Assembly (NCBI GenBank): GCA_938092005.1
Contig: CALKOU010000001.1
Location: 62,001 to 126,000, forward strand
DNA length: 64,000 nt
Direction: 5' to 3'
Source of the DNA: an uncultured Flavobacteriaceae bacterium
GTDB taxonomy: Bacteria > Bacteroidota > Bacteroidia > Flavobacteriales > Flavobacteriaceae
Positions 53,441 to 63,503 of this stretch are shown here, one piece after another. How positions within the stretch are numbered: the first letter of the stretch is position 1; the number at the start of each line of letters is the position of its first letter. The notes under the pieces are model-generated. The model ran no database searches. It saw nothing but the letters and a program-made list of their open reading frames with translations, and was not told the DNA's origin. The position numbers were made by a program, and so were the translations under genes.

Positions 53441-54912
53441 TACACAATGCGTTTCATGGCCGTCATAGACGCACGCAAAGTCTTACCAATTTTTTCAACA
53501 GGGTGATTTCGAATAGCATCGTTAACCGCAATGAGCTTTTGGTTATCTACGCCATTGCTGCCGGGTGCGAACGCTGTTCCGATAACAGAAGTGTCAACAC
53601 CTTCCATAAAAGAAGTTAATAATGGCTTACATGCATGGTCAAAAAGATAACAACCATACTCTGCAGTATCTGAAATCACACGATTCATCTCATATAATTT
53701 TTTACGTGCAATTGTATTCGCAATAAGTGGTGTTTCATGTAATGACTCATAATAAGCAGAAGCATCCTTAATACCAGCCGCTACCATATTGTCAAATGCC
53801 AATTCAACCCCAGCACGTACAAAAGCAACCATTAAAGTTCCATGGTCAAAGTACTCTTGTTCACTAATCTCATCGCTCGTGGGTGCAGTTTTTTCGAAAG
53901 CGGTTTCGGCTGTTGCCGCGCGCCACGTCAATAAATTTTTATCGTCGTTTGCCCAGTCTTCCATCATGGTTTTAGAGAAGTGACCCGAAATAATGTCGTC
54001 CATATGCTTGTTGAACAATGGTGTCATGATTTCTTTTAGTTCTTCTGAAAGTTCAAATGCTTTAATTTTAGCAGGATTCGACAAGCGATCCATCATGTTG
54101 GTGACACCACCATGCTTTAAGGCTTCGGTAATGGTTTCCCACCCGTATTGGATTAATTTAGAAGCATATGCAGCATCTATTCCTTGCGCAACCATTTTAT
54201 CAAAACACAAGATAGATCCTGTTTGAAGCACACCACACAATATGGTCTGCTCACCCATAAGATCTGATTTTACCTCAGCAATAAATGAGGACTGCAACAC
54301 ACCCGCATGGTGTCCTCCAGTTCCAACGCAATAGGCCTTGGCTTGTGCCCAACCTTTCCCTTCTGGATCATTATCGTCGTGAACGGCAATTAGGGTTGGT
54401 ACACCAAACCCACGAAGGTATTCTTCGCGTACTTCAGAGCCTGGGCTCTTAGGCGCAACCATAATAACGGTTAAATCATCTCTAAATTTTGTCCCCTCTT
54501 CAACAATGTTGAATCCGTGTGAATAGGAAAACGTAGCCCCTTTTTTCATTAGTGGCATTACCGCCTCAACAACAGATGTGTGATTTTTATCTGGCGTAAG
54601 GTTGATAACCAAATCAGCTGTTGGAATCATTTCTTCATACGTTCCTACGGCAAAATTATTTGAAGTAGCATTTACATAAGAGGCTCGCTTTTGTTCAATG
54701 GCACCACTGCGTAATGCATACGAAACATCAAGACCAGAGTCACGCATGTTCAACCCTTGGTTAAGACCCTGAGCGCCGCAACCGACAACAACAATTTTTT
54801 TACCTTCTAAAGCCGAAGTTCCTTCTGAAAATTCAGCAGCATCCATAAAGCGACATTGCGCTAGTTGGTGAAGTTGATCACGTAGTGGTAGTGTGTTAAA
54901 GTAATTACTCAT
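53440..54912 (-). CDS. ilvC: Ketol-acid reductoisomerase (class II, long form)
   Basis: [30 protein letters not shown]; duplicated C-terminal knotted domain; 490 aa. Confidence 0.96.
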   Translation of the reverse strand: MSNYFNTLPLRDQLHQLAQCRFMDAAEFSEGTSALEGKKIVVVGCGAQGLNQGLNMRDSGLDVSYALRSGAIEQKRASYVNATSNNFAVGTYEEMIPTADLVINLTPDKNHTSVVEAVMPLMKKGATFSYSHGFNIVEEGTKFRDDLTVIMVAPKSPGSEVREEYLRGFGVPTLIAVHDDNDPEGKGWAQAKAYCVGTGGHHAGVLQSSFIAEVKSDLMGEQTILCGVLQTGSILCFDKMVAQGIDAAYASKLIQYGWETITEALKHGGVTNMMDRLSNPAKIKAFELSEELKEIMTPLFNKHMDDIISGHFSKTMMEDWANDDKNLLTWRAATAETAFEKTAPTSDEISEQEYFDHGTLMVAFVRAGVELAFDNMVAAGIKDASAYYESLHETPLIANTIARKKLYEMNRVISDTAEYGCYLFDHACKPLLTSFMEGVDTSVIGTAFAPGSNGVDNQKLIAVNDAIRNHPVEKIGKTLRASMTAMKRIV

Positions 54913-54921
54913 CTTTTTAAT

Positions 54922-55443
54922 TTAATCGTTTAATTTATTTAATAATGCTTTTATGTTCATAGGAGACTTGGTAACCGATATGCGACCAGAACGCACAAAC
55001 TGCAAAAGTCCATAGGGAGCCAAATCGGTGTATAGCTGTTCGGTTTCACTGCGGAATCCTGTTTTTTCAATAACAAAATACTCCGTATTAACGGTCACAA
55101 TATTTGCATGACTGTCTTTAATGATATTTTGGATATGTCGTTCTTCAAAAAGCGATTTTGAAGCTACTTTGTATAGTGCAGATTCTTGAAAAATAGTTTC
55201 TTCGTCGGTGTGATAGTATGCTTTAATCACCTCAACTTGTTTTTCAATTTGTCCGACAACCTTTTTCACAGCAGCTTCTGTTAGCTTAACTACAATCACA
55301 AAACGCGATACATGGTCAATCTCCGATGCTGAAGAAGTGATGCTAATTATATTGATGTGTCTGCGTTGAAAAATAGCAGATACACGGTTTAGTAACCCAA
55401 CCGAATTTTCCGTGTAAATGGATATGGTATATCTTGTCTCCAT
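54922..55443 (-). CDS. ilvN: Acetolactate synthase small subunit
   Basis: YTISIYTENSVGLLNRVSAIFQRRHINIISITSSAS ACT domain. Confidence 0.94.
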   Translation of the reverse strand: METRYTISIYTENSVGLLNRVSAIFQRRHINIISITSSASEIDHVSRFVIVVKLTEAAVKKVVGQIEKQVEVIKAYYHTDEETIFQESALYKVASKSLFEERHIQNIIKDSHANIVTVNTEYFVIEKTGFRSETEQLYTDLAPYGLLQFVRSGRISVTKSPMNIKALLNKLND

Positions 55444-55446
55444 ATT

Positions 55447-57141
55447 TTATGAAAGTCTTATTTCAGAAACCGAAGCACCAGAAGGAATCATCGGAAACAC
55501 ATTATCTTCTTTTTCAACACAAACTTCTAAAAAGTAAGGCTTATCAGAAGCCATCATTTCGTCAACAGCTTTTCCAAGTTCATCTCTGCTTGTCACGCGC
55601 TTTGCATCGAGAAAATAGCCTTCAGCAATTTTAACAAAATCTGGATTTACCATTTCTGTTGAAGCGTATCGTTTATCAAAGAATAATTGCTGCCACTGAC
55701 GTACCATTCCCAAGAAATCATTATTGAGTACTACTACTTTAACAGCAGCTTGCGTTTGAAAAATAGTGCCTAATTCTTGTATGGTCATTTGGAAGCCACC
55801 ATCACCAATAACAGCGACTACTTCACGATCGGGAGCGCCCATTTTCGCGCCTAATGCAGCTGGGAGTGCAAAGCCCATAGTACCCAGTCCACCAGAAGTC
55901 ACATTACTTTTAGAGTGATTAAAGGTTGCGTACCTACAAGCAATCATTTGATGTTGACCAACGTCAGAAACAATAACAGCATCACTGTTGGAAGCACGGT
56001 TAATTTCTTTTAATACTTCGCCCATGGTTAACCCATCTTTGGTTGGGTGCAAATCGCCTTTAATAACACTATCAAATTCAATTTTATCATGAGCAGCAAA
56101 TGATTCAAACCATTCCTTGTAAGGTTTTGCTTTTACCTTTTCAGTAAGCAATGGAAGGGTTTGCTTAACATCACCTAATACAGCAACATCTGCAAGAACG
56201 TTTTTGTCTATTTCTGCAGGGTCTATTTCAAGGTGAATAACCTTAGCCTGTTTGGCATAACTCTCTAAATTTCCAGTAACACGATCATCAAAACGCATAC
56301 CGATAGCAATGAGGACATCACATTCGTTGGTAAGCATGTTTGGACCATAGTTTCCGTGCATACCCACCATACCTACATTTTGAGGGTGTGAAGTTGGAAT
56401 GGCGGAGACTCCTAAAATCGTCCACGCAGCAGGGATATTAGACGTTTCAACAAATGCTTTAAATTCTTTTTCTGCTTCGCCTAAAATAACACCTTGTCCC
56501 CACACAATTAAGGGTTTTTTGGCATTGGCAATAACAGCAGCGGCAGCGTCAATACTTGTTGGATCTACTTCTGGTACAGGCTTGTAACTACGAACCCCTT
56601 TACAAGGTGTGTAATCAAAATCAAGGGTAGCAAATTGGGCATCTTTGGTAATATCCACAAGCACAGGCCCTGGACGACCTGAACGTGCAATATAAAACGC
56701 TTTTGCCAAGATTTCTGGAATCTCATTAACGTCAGTGATCTGATAATTCCATTTCGTTACTGGGTTTGAGATACCGATAATGTCCGTTTCTTGGAATGCA
56801 TCTGATCCTAACAAATGTGATGGCACTTGACCTGTAATGCAAACCATAGGTGTTGAATCAATCATTGCATCAGCGATGCCCGTAACCAAATTGGTAGCAC
56901 CAGGGCCAGAAGTGGCCACGCAAACACCAACACGACCGCTAACACGTGCAAAGCCTTGAGCGGCATGTGTGGCACCTTGTTCGTGTCGTGTTAAAACGTG
57001 CTGTAGTTTGTCTTGAAACTTATACAGTTCATCATAGAAAGGCATGATTGCACCACCTGGATAACCATAAATGAGATCAACACCCTCTGCTAATAAGCAG
57101 TGGATAAGTGCCTCAGAACCCGAAATGTTTTGCTTTCTCAT
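55447..57141 (-). CDS. ilvB: Acetolactate synthase large subunit
   Basis: SGSEALIHCLLAEGVDLIYGYPGGAIMPFYDEL; RHEQGATHAAQGFARVSGRVGVCVATSGPGATNLVTG. Confidence 0.97.
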   Translation of the reverse strand: MRKQNISGSEALIHCLLAEGVDLIYGYPGGAIMPFYDELYKFQDKLQHVLTRHEQGATHAAQGFARVSGRVGVCVATSGPGATNLVTGIADAMIDSTPMVCITGQVPSHLLGSDAFQETDIIGISNPVTKWNYQITDVNEIPEILAKAFYIARSGRPGPVLVDITKDAQFATLDFDYTPCKGVRSYKPVPEVDPTSIDAAAAVIANAKKPLIVWGQGVILGEAEKEFKAFVETSNIPAAWTILGVSAIPTSHPQNVGMVGMHGNYGPNMLTNECDVLIAIGMRFDDRVTGNLESYAKQAKVIHLEIDPAEIDKNVLADVAVLGDVKQTLPLLTEKVKAKPYKEWFESFAAHDKIEFDSVIKGDLHPTKDGLTMGEVLKEINRASNSDAVIVSDVGQHQMIACRYATFNHSKSNVTSGGLGTMGFALPAALGAKMGAPDREVVAVIGDGGFQMTIQELGTIFQTQAAVKVVVLNNDFLGMVRQWQQLFFDKRYASTEMVNPDFVKIAEGYFLDAKRVTSRDELGKAVDEMMASDKPYFLEVCVEKEDNVFPMIPSGASVSEIRLS

Positions 57142-57147
57142 TATCCG

Positions 57148-58821
57148 TTATTCATCAGTTACACAACCGTTAGATGCCGAGGCAACTACTTTTGCATATT
57201 TATATAAAACTCCTTTGCTAACCTTAAGTTCAGGAGCAACCCAAGCCTCACGGCGTTTGTTTAATTCCTCATCACTTAACTTAACATATAATTCATTTGT
57301 CTGGGCATCAATACGTATGATGTCACCGTTTTGAACAAGGCCAAGCGCTCCACCCAATTGTGCCTCGGGTGTAATGTGTCCCACAACAAAACCGTGTGTT
57401 CCACCCGAAAAGCGACCATCTGTTATCAAAGCAACATCTTTACCCAAACCTGCACCCATGATGGCAGCAGTAGGTTTAAGCATTTCAGGCATTCCAGGGC
57501 CACCTTTAGGACCTTCGTAGCGGATTACAACCACCTCCCCTTTTTGAACTTCTCCAGCCTTAATTCCTGCGTTTGCAGCAAATTCACCGTCGTAAACCCG
57601 TGCAGGGCCTTCAAAAGCAAGACCTTCTTTACCAGTAATTTTAGCAACCGAACCTTCAGCAGCTAGATTTCCAAACAGAATGCGAATGTGGCCCGTTTCT
57701 TTAATTGGATTATCCAATGGCCGGATCACCTTTTGCCCTTCATTAAGCGAAGGAACGTCAGCCATATTCTCAGCCAAGGTTTTTCCAGTAACGGTCATGC
57801 AATCGCCGTGTAGCATGTTGTTATCAAGCATAAACTTAATGACAGCAGGAATACCTCCTACTCGGTGCACATCTTCCATAAGGAATTTTCCACTTGGCTT
57901 AAGATCTGCCAAAAATGGTGTGGTGTCACTAATTCGTTGAAAATCTGCTAGTGTAAAGGAGACATCAGCAGCTTTGGCAATGGCCAAAAAGTGAAGTACT
58001 GCATTTGTAGAGCCTCCTAATACTGTTACCAAACGAATGGCGTTTTCAAGCGATTTTTTGGTTACAATATCTTTAGGTTTAATATCTTTTTCGATAAGCA
58101 ACCGCATGGCTTTTCCAGCTTCAACACACTCATCTATTTTTTCTGAACTCACAGCAGGGTTTGAAGAGTTGTACGGTAGCGAAAGTCCTAAAACTTCAAT
58201 GGCTGAGGCCATGGTGTTGGCCGTATACATCCCGCCACAAGCACCTGCTCCTGGGCACGCGTTTTGTATAACTTCTTTAAATTCAGCTTCGCCAATTTTT
58301 CCAGATACTTTTTCGCCCCATGCTTCAAAAGCGGAAACAACGTCTAATTTTTTTTCTGCAACACAACCCGATGCAATGGTACCGCCATAAACCATAATAC
58401 TAGGTCTGTTAAGACGTAACATGGCCATAACAGAACCGGGCATGTTTTTATCGCAGCCCACAACGGCAACCATGCCGTCATAAGACATTCCACCCATTAC
58501 GGTTTCCATGGAATCAGCAATTAGGTCTCGTGAGGGTAAAGAAAAACGCATGCCTGGAGTACCCATAGAAATACCGTCACTTACGCCAATAGTGTTAAAA
58601 ATAAGACCTACAAGATTCCCTTGCTCTGTTCCTTTTTTGATTTCTACTGCTAAATCATTTAGGTGCATATTACAGGGATTTCCTTCGTAACCTGTACTTG
58701 CAATACCTACCAATGGCTTTTGAAAATCTTCATCAGTTAAACCAATTGCATGCAACATCGCTTGTGCAGCAGGTTGGCTAGGATCTTGAGTAACAACTTT
58801 TGAATAACGATTATGCCCCAT
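57148..58821 (-). CDS. ilvD: Dihydroxy-acid dehydratase
   Basis: [55 protein letters not shown]. Confidence 0.97.
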   Translation of the reverse strand: MGHNRYSKVVTQDPSQPAAQAMLHAIGLTDEDFQKPLVGIASTGYEGNPCNMHLNDLAVEIKKGTEQGNLVGLIFNTIGVSDGISMGTPGMRFSLPSRDLIADSMETVMGGMSYDGMVAVVGCDKNMPGSVMAMLRLNRPSIMVYGGTIASGCVAEKKLDVVSAFEAWGEKVSGKIGEAEFKEVIQNACPGAGACGGMYTANTMASAIEVLGLSLPYNSSNPAVSSEKIDECVEAGKAMRLLIEKDIKPKDIVTKKSLENAIRLVTVLGGSTNAVLHFLAIAKAADVSFTLADFQRISDTTPFLADLKPSGKFLMEDVHRVGGIPAVIKFMLDNNMLHGDCMTVTGKTLAENMADVPSLNEGQKVIRPLDNPIKETGHIRILFGNLAAEGSVAKITGKEGLAFEGPARVYDGEFAANAGIKAGEVQKGEVVVIRYEGPKGGPGMPEMLKPTAAIMGAGLGKDVALITDGRFSGGTHGFVVGHITPEAQLGGALGLVQNGDIIRIDAQTNELYVKLSDEELNKRREAWVAPELKVSKGVLYKYAKVVASASNGCVTDE

Positions 58822-58959
58822 ATGTGCTTTTAAATTTAGAATGCGCTAAAATACAAAACAACAACTAAAAGAGGGTGTTTTAGCTCAAGCTTTTAAAATT
58901 AGGTTTTTGTAATGTAGAGAAGTGTGTTTTGGTAGCACATCGTGTGATAATCTTATATT

Positions 58960-58967
58960 CAAATGTA
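58960..58967 (-). promoter_or_regulatory. -7 element, putative ilvD operon promoter
   Basis: CAAATGTA on + (TACATTTG on -), about 140 bp upstream of the ilvD ATG; no strong -33 TTG seen. Confidence 0.4.
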
Positions 58968-58984
58968 GAAAAAGTACATGGCAT

Positions 58985-59030
58985 AACGAATGAAAAGTAT
59001 ATTTTTACACATTCGTTAAAAAAAACGAAT
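58985..59030. promoter_or_regulatory. Triplicate inverted motif, candidate operator in the ilvD/ALDH divergent region
   Basis: AACGAATG (58985-58992), CATTCGTT (59010-59017), AACGAAT (59024-59030). Confidence 0.45.
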
Positions 59031-59041
59031 AAAGGCTGCAT

Positions 59042-60430
59042 ATGATTAAGAATAACCCACTGATACCGCTTAAAAACATTCAATCTGATTTTTTTAATGC
59101 GGGCAACACCTTAAGCGTTGATAAAAGGATGCGTTGTTTAAGAAATCTAAAACAAAGCGTAAAGAGCAACGAAGCAGCAATATGTGAAGCGCTTAAAAAA
59201 GATTTAGGAAAACCGGAAGCTGAGATTTGGCTTGCGGAAATTTATGTGGTACTTGAGGAGCTTAAGACGGTCATAAACAACATGAGATATTGGACAAAGC
59301 CTAAGCGTGTTTCGAGCAAATGGGTGAATGCCCCAAGTAAAGATTGGATTTTGCCAGAACCTTATGGCGTTACCCTTCATATTGCACCATGGAATTATCC
59401 GTTTCAGCTGGCATTAAATCCCTTAATTGGTGCTGTAGCAGCCGGCAATACGGTTATATTAAAACCTTCTGAACATGCACCTCAAACGGCCATTATCCTT
59501 ACCAAAATAGTGAAAGAAGTATTTCCTCCTGAATGGGTAAGTGTTGTGGAAGGAGGTCCTGAAATAGCACAAGATTTACTTAAACTTCGTTGGGATTACA
59601 TCTTTTTTACAGGAGGGGTAAGCATTGGGAAAATAGTTGCAAAAGCAGCCGCAGAACACCTAACACCAACAACCTTAGAATTGGGAGGTAAAAACCCGTG
59701 TATTGTAGATCATACGGCAAATATTAAGATTAGCGCTCGCAGAATTGCATGGGGGAAATTCATGAATTGTGGGCAAATATGCATGTCGCCTGATTATGCC
59801 CTTGTGCATGAGACCGTTTATGATGTGTTTGTTGTAGCGCTTAAAAAAGAGATTGTTTCCATGTATGGCGAACACCCACAACAAAGCGATGATTATGCAC
59901 GTTTGATACACAAGGGTCATGTTGCAAAAATGAAAGCACTGCTCGAGAGACAAACAATTTTACATGGCGGAGACATTGATGAAGAAAAACGTTTTGTAGC
60001 ACCTACATTAGTGGCGCTAGACACATTAGACAACACGCTTATGGAGGATGAAATTTTTGGCCCAATCCTTCCGATTCTTACATATCAGCATGAAGATGAA
60101 ATCCATGATATTATACGTCAATTTGAAAAACCGTTATCGTTCTATGTGTTTTCTGAGCGAAAAAAATGGGCACGCCAAATGATGCAAAAACACAGTTTTG
60201 GTGGTGGTATGATAAACGATGTTATTGTGTATTTTACTAACGAAAAATTACCCTTTGGCGGCGTGGGTCACAGCGGTATTGGCAGCTACCACGGCAAGCA
60301 TTCGTTTGACACATTTACACATCTAAAATCATATGTGGAACGCCCCACCTGGTTTGACCCAAAACAACGTTACGCTCCTTACAAGAACAATTTTAAATTA
60401 CTCAAACGCATTTTAACATATTTCTCATGA
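59042..60430 (+). CDS. Aldehyde dehydrogenase family protein
   Basis: APWNYPFQLALNPLIGAVAAGNTVILKPSEHAPQ; TLELGGKNPCIVD; NCGQICMSPDY. Confidence 0.94.
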   Translation: MIKNNPLIPLKNIQSDFFNAGNTLSVDKRMRCLRNLKQSVKSNEAAICEALKKDLGKPEAEIWLAEIYVVLEELKTVINNMRYWTKPKRVSSKWVNAPSKDWILPEPYGVTLHIAPWNYPFQLALNPLIGAVAAGNTVILKPSEHAPQTAIILTKIVKEVFPPEWVSVVEGGPEIAQDLLKLRWDYIFFTGGVSIGKIVAKAAAEHLTPTTLELGGKNPCIVDHTANIKISARRIAWGKFMNCGQICMSPDYALVHETVYDVFVVALKKEIVSMYGEHPQQSDDYARLIHKGHVAKMKALLERQTILHGGDIDEEKRFVAPTLVALDTLDNTLMEDEIFGPILPILTYQHEDEIHDIIRQFEKPLSFYVFSERKKWARQMMQKHSFGGGMINDVIVYFTNEKLPFGGVGHSGIGSYHGKHSFDTFTHLKSYVERPTWFDPKQRYAPYKNNFKLLKRILTYFS

Positions 60431-61155
60431 CAGAAAAAACAGTTACCAAAGCGATTAAGTACAGGCGATCAGTAAGAGTTTATTCAGATGAACACATTAA
60501 AGATGCATTGGTAAAACAATGCCTCGTTAATGCTTCTTTAGCACCAACAAGTAGCAACCTACAATTGTGGGAATTTCATCATATAACGGATAAAACGATA
60601 CTTCAAAAAGTTGCTAAAGCTTGTATGGGGCAAAATGCTGCAACTACTGCTAATCAACTGGTTGTGGTGGTGACTAGAAAAGATACCTGGAGAAAAAAAG
60701 CACGCGCCAATGTAGCACACTTTGATCGAGTTTTTAAACAACCCGAAATGCAAAAAGAAATACATCGAAAAAAAATGGCGATCAACTATTATCAAAAAAT
60801 CATCCCAACACTTTATGCTGACTTTTTTGGCGTTTTTGGTGCTATCAAATATTGGATATTTCAACTTATTGGGTTGTTTCGTCCAGTGTATCGCCAAACG
60901 CGCTGGAGCGATCTGAGGGTGGTAGCACACAAAAGTGCTGCTTTAGCCGCCCAAAACTTTATGATCAGTATGGCAGCCGTGGGTTATGACACCTGTCCTA
61001 TGGAAGGAAGTGATACCCTAAGAATAAAAAAGGTACTGAAATTACCCAAAGGTGCTGAAATCAATATGGTCATTAGTTGTGGAATACGTAAGCCTGAAGG
61101 CGTGTATGGAGAACGTTTCCGAGTACCTTTTGAAGAAATCTATTTTAAAGTATAA
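60427..61155 (+). CDS. Nitroreductase family protein
   Basis: AIKYRRSVRVYSDEHI, LAPTSSNLQLWEFHHI, AALAAQNFMISMAAVGYDTCPMEG. Confidence 0.92.
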   Translation: MTEKTVTKAIKYRRSVRVYSDEHIKDALVKQCLVNASLAPTSSNLQLWEFHHITDKTILQKVAKACMGQNAATTANQLVVVVTRKDTWRKKARANVAHFDRVFKQPEMQKEIHRKKMAINYYQKIIPTLYADFFGVFGAIKYWIFQLIGLFRPVYRQTRWSDLRVVAHKSAALAAQNFMISMAAVGYDTCPMEGSDTLRIKKVLKLPKGAEINMVISCGIRKPEGVYGERFRVPFEEIYFKV

Positions 61156-61168
61156 TTGTAGATACAAA

Positions 61169-62701
61169 TTATCCCAACCAGCCTTCCCTATCCAAACTTC
61201 GGTATTGGATGGCTTCTGCAATGTGCGTGTCTGTAATAGCTACCGCATCCTCTAAATCAGCTATGGTTCGCGCTACTTTTAAAATACGATCATAAGCTCT
61301 GGCAGAAAGCCGCAATCTGTCCATCGCCGTCTTCAATAACGTTAAGGAACTTTCAGAAAGTTTGCAATAGTTTCGAATTTGCTTGGTATTCATTTCAGCA
61401 TTGTGATGCACGTGTGGTAAGTCTTGAAAACGTTTGCGTTGATGTTCGCGCGCGGCAATGACACGTTTGCGAATTGCGGCACTGGATTCTGCTAATGGTG
61501 TTTGTGCCAATTTTTCAAAAGGCACTGGCTGCACTTCTACATGTAAATCAATACGATCCAACAAAGGCCCTGAAATTTTGCCCAAATAGCGTTGCATTTC
61601 TGCAGCAGAATGCCCGGGACTACCGTTGTCGTCGTGAAAATAACCCGAAGGCGTTGGGTTCATACTCGCCACCAACATAAAAGACGCTGGGTATGTCAGC
61701 GTAAACTTAGCGCGTGCAATGGTTACTTCTCGATCTTCAAGCGGCTGCCGCATGACTTCCAATACGCTGCGTTTAAACTCAGGTAGTTCGTCCAAGAACA
61801 GCACCCCGTGATGCGCTAAGGAAATTTCACCCGGTTGCGGATAGGTTCCGCCACCCACAAGCGCAACATCGGAAATGGTGTGGTGTGGTGAGCGAAACGG
61901 TCGTTGATGGATGATTCCACTACCTTTCATTTGGCCAGCAACCGAATGAATTTTAGTGGTTTCTAATGCCTCGACAGTGGTAAGTGGCGGTAAGATACTC
62001 GGCAAGCGTTTGGCAAGCATGGTTTTTCCTGAACCTGGTGGACCAATCAATAAGATGTTATGCCCACCTGCGGCAGCTACTTCCATACAACGCTTTATGG
62101 ACTCCTGCCCTTTAACATCTTCAAAATCCAACAGCGGATTGTGATGCACTCCTAGTTGAGCTGCCAAATCGTATTTTACTAAATGCTGAGTATGGTAGCC
62201 TTCCAAGAAGGTTATCAAATCGGTAAGATGTGAAAAGGCGTGCACTTCAATGCCATCAACAATAGCGGCTTCCTGACCATTTTCTTCTGGAACTAAAATA
62301 CCAACATGACCGTCGGCTTTGGCTTGTAGTGCCATGGGCAACACCCCTCTCACTGGACGTAGCGTTCCATCAAGGGAAAGTTCGCCCATAATCACCCATT
62401 TCTCAAGGGCAATTGGTATCACTTGACCTGAGGCAACGAGAATACCTAGCGCTATGGGAACATCATAGGCGGCTCCTTCTTTGCGTAAATCAGCAGGTGC
62501 CATGTTAATGGTAATCCGTTTTCCGGGCAACTTATACTGACATTCCATTAGCGCAGCGGCAATACGGTGGTTACTTTCTTTAACGGCATTATCTGGTAAG
62601 CCAACCAAATGATACCCCACACCGGGATGTATATGTACTTCAATGGTTATTTGTTGGGCATCTATACCAAAGACGGCACTGCCAAAAATTTGGGTAAGCA
62701 T
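61169..62701 (-). CDS. YifB family Mg chelatase-like AAA ATPase
   Basis: MLTQIFGSAVFGIDAQQITIEVHIHPGVGYHLVGLPDNAVKES; NILLIGPPGSGKTMLAKRLPSILPPL; start at 62701 preferred. Confidence 0.94.
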   Translation of the reverse strand: MLTQIFGSAVFGIDAQQITIEVHIHPGVGYHLVGLPDNAVKESNHRIAAALMECQYKLPGKRITINMAPADLRKEGAAYDVPIALGILVASGQVIPIALEKWVIMGELSLDGTLRPVRGVLPMALQAKADGHVGILVPEENGQEAAIVDGIEVHAFSHLTDLITFLEGYHTQHLVKYDLAAQLGVHHNPLLDFEDVKGQESIKRCMEVAAAGGHNILLIGPPGSGKTMLAKRLPSILPPLTTVEALETTKIHSVAGQMKGSGIIHQRPFRSPHHTISDVALVGGGTYPQPGEISLAHHGVLFLDELPEFKRSVLEVMRQPLEDREVTIARAKFTLTYPASFMLVASMNPTPSGYFHDDNGSPGHSAAEMQRYLGKISGPLLDRIDLHVEVQPVPFEKLAQTPLAESSAAIRKRVIAAREHQRKRFQDLPHVHHNAEMNTKQIRNYCKLSESSLTLLKTAMDRLRLSARAYDRILKVARTIADLEDAVAITDTHIAEAIQYRSLDREGWLG

Positions 62702-62730
62702 AATGAGGCATTTTGAATCTAAAATATAAA

Positions 62731-62744
62731 AAATAACGTTATTT
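62731..62744. promoter_or_regulatory. 14-bp perfect palindrome in divergent promoter
   Basis: AAATAACGTTATTT between the yifB and flavin reductase start codons. Confidence 0.35.
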
Positions 62745-62750
62745 GCACCC

Positions 62751-63218
62751 ATGAATGCACAAGACTTTCGCACTATTTGCGGGCAATTTGCCACCGGAGT
62801 AACCGTAATTACCACCACACACAACAACGTACCCATAGGGTTTACGGCCAATTCGTTCACTTCTGTTTCGCTAGAACCGGCCATTGTTTTGTTCTGTTTA
62901 AAAACAACTTCTGAAAGCAATGCCGCTTTTCAAGAAAGCAAGGCGTTTGCCATTAACATACTTTCCGATGCACAAGAAGATGTTTCCAATGCCTTTGCAA
63001 ATCCTAAAAACAGCCAAGAAGCACGTTTTGCGAATGCAGCCCTTGAAACTCACGACCTGCCTGTGCTAAAAGACACCCTTGGATACTTAAGCGGTAATAT
63101 CGTTAAACACGAAGAAATGGGCGATCACATTGTGTATTACGGACAGGTGACGGATGGCAAACATTATGCGGGCAATCCCCTACTCTACGCCAAAGGCGGG
63201 TATCAGCGGTTGCCGTAA
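62751..63218 (+). CDS. Flavin reductase family protein
   Basis: FRTICGQFATGVTVITTTHNNVPIGFTANSFTSVSLEPAIVLFCL. Confidence 0.93.
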   Translation: MNAQDFRTICGQFATGVTVITTTHNNVPIGFTANSFTSVSLEPAIVLFCLKTTSESNAAFQESKAFAINILSDAQEDVSNAFANPKNSQEARFANAALETHDLPVLKDTLGYLSGNIVKHEEMGDHIVYYGQVTDGKHYAGNPLLYAKGGYQRLP

Positions 63219-63222
63219 TTTA
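63168..63222 (+). repeat. Copy A of a ~55-bp imperfect direct repeat (flavin reductase 3' end)
   Basis: GCGGGCAATCCCCTACTCTACGCCAAAGGCGGGTATCAGCGGTTGCCGTAATTTA. Confidence 0.85.
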
Positions 63223-63346
63223 TTTAATGCAATTCCTTCTTTATTCCACGCCTACTCTCAGTGCGCCAATGTGGCTATTTTAAAGTTTTGTATGTTTAGG
63301 TAACCCAAAAACCTACTAATGCCACACAAAACAAAACCTCTTTTTT

Positions 63347-63430
63347 TGTCATTCTGAACTTGTTTCAGAATCCACTGCTGTCTAAAAAGTAGAAAACAAA
63401 TAGAGATTCTGAAATAAATTCAGAATGACA
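63347..63430. repeat. Palindromic intergenic repeat with 26-bp arms
   Basis: TGTCATTCTGAACTTGTTTCAGAATC (63347-63372) vs GATTCTGAAATAAATTCAGAATGACA (63405-63430); 24/26 complementary, the two exceptions being compatible with wobble in one strand. Confidence 0.9.
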
Positions 63431-63448
63431 GATTTTCATACTTTTTAG

Positions 63449-63503
63449 GCAGGCAACCCGCTACTCTATGCCAAAGGCGGGTATCAGCGATTGATTTAAT
63501 TTA
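63449..63503 (+). repeat. Copy B of the ~55-bp imperfect direct repeat
   Basis: GCAGGCAACCCGCTACTCTATGCCAAAGGCGGGTATCAGCGATTGATTTAATTTA, about 47/55 identical to copy A, including a 17-bp exact run. Confidence 0.85.

Noticed and set aside
57331-57666. Antisense ORFs inside ilvD (for example 57331..57666 +, 58037..58390 +)
   Set aside because: They are shadow ORFs of a highly conserved gene, low-complexity Ser/Cys/Phe-rich, with no recognisable domain. The same applies to antisense ORFs in mnmE, recG, uvrD and others.
58822-58956. Leader-peptide attenuator upstream of ilvD
   Set aside because: The only short ORF I see (MCYQNTLLYITKT) is not clearly enriched in Leu/Ile/Val codons, and the nearby CTAAAA/TTTTAG hairpin is weak; not enough to claim attenuation.
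62702-62920. N-terminal extension of the YifB ORF to 62920
   Set aside because: It overlaps the start of the flavin reductase gene on the opposite strand; conserved YifB sequence begins MLTQIFGSAVFGID at 62701.
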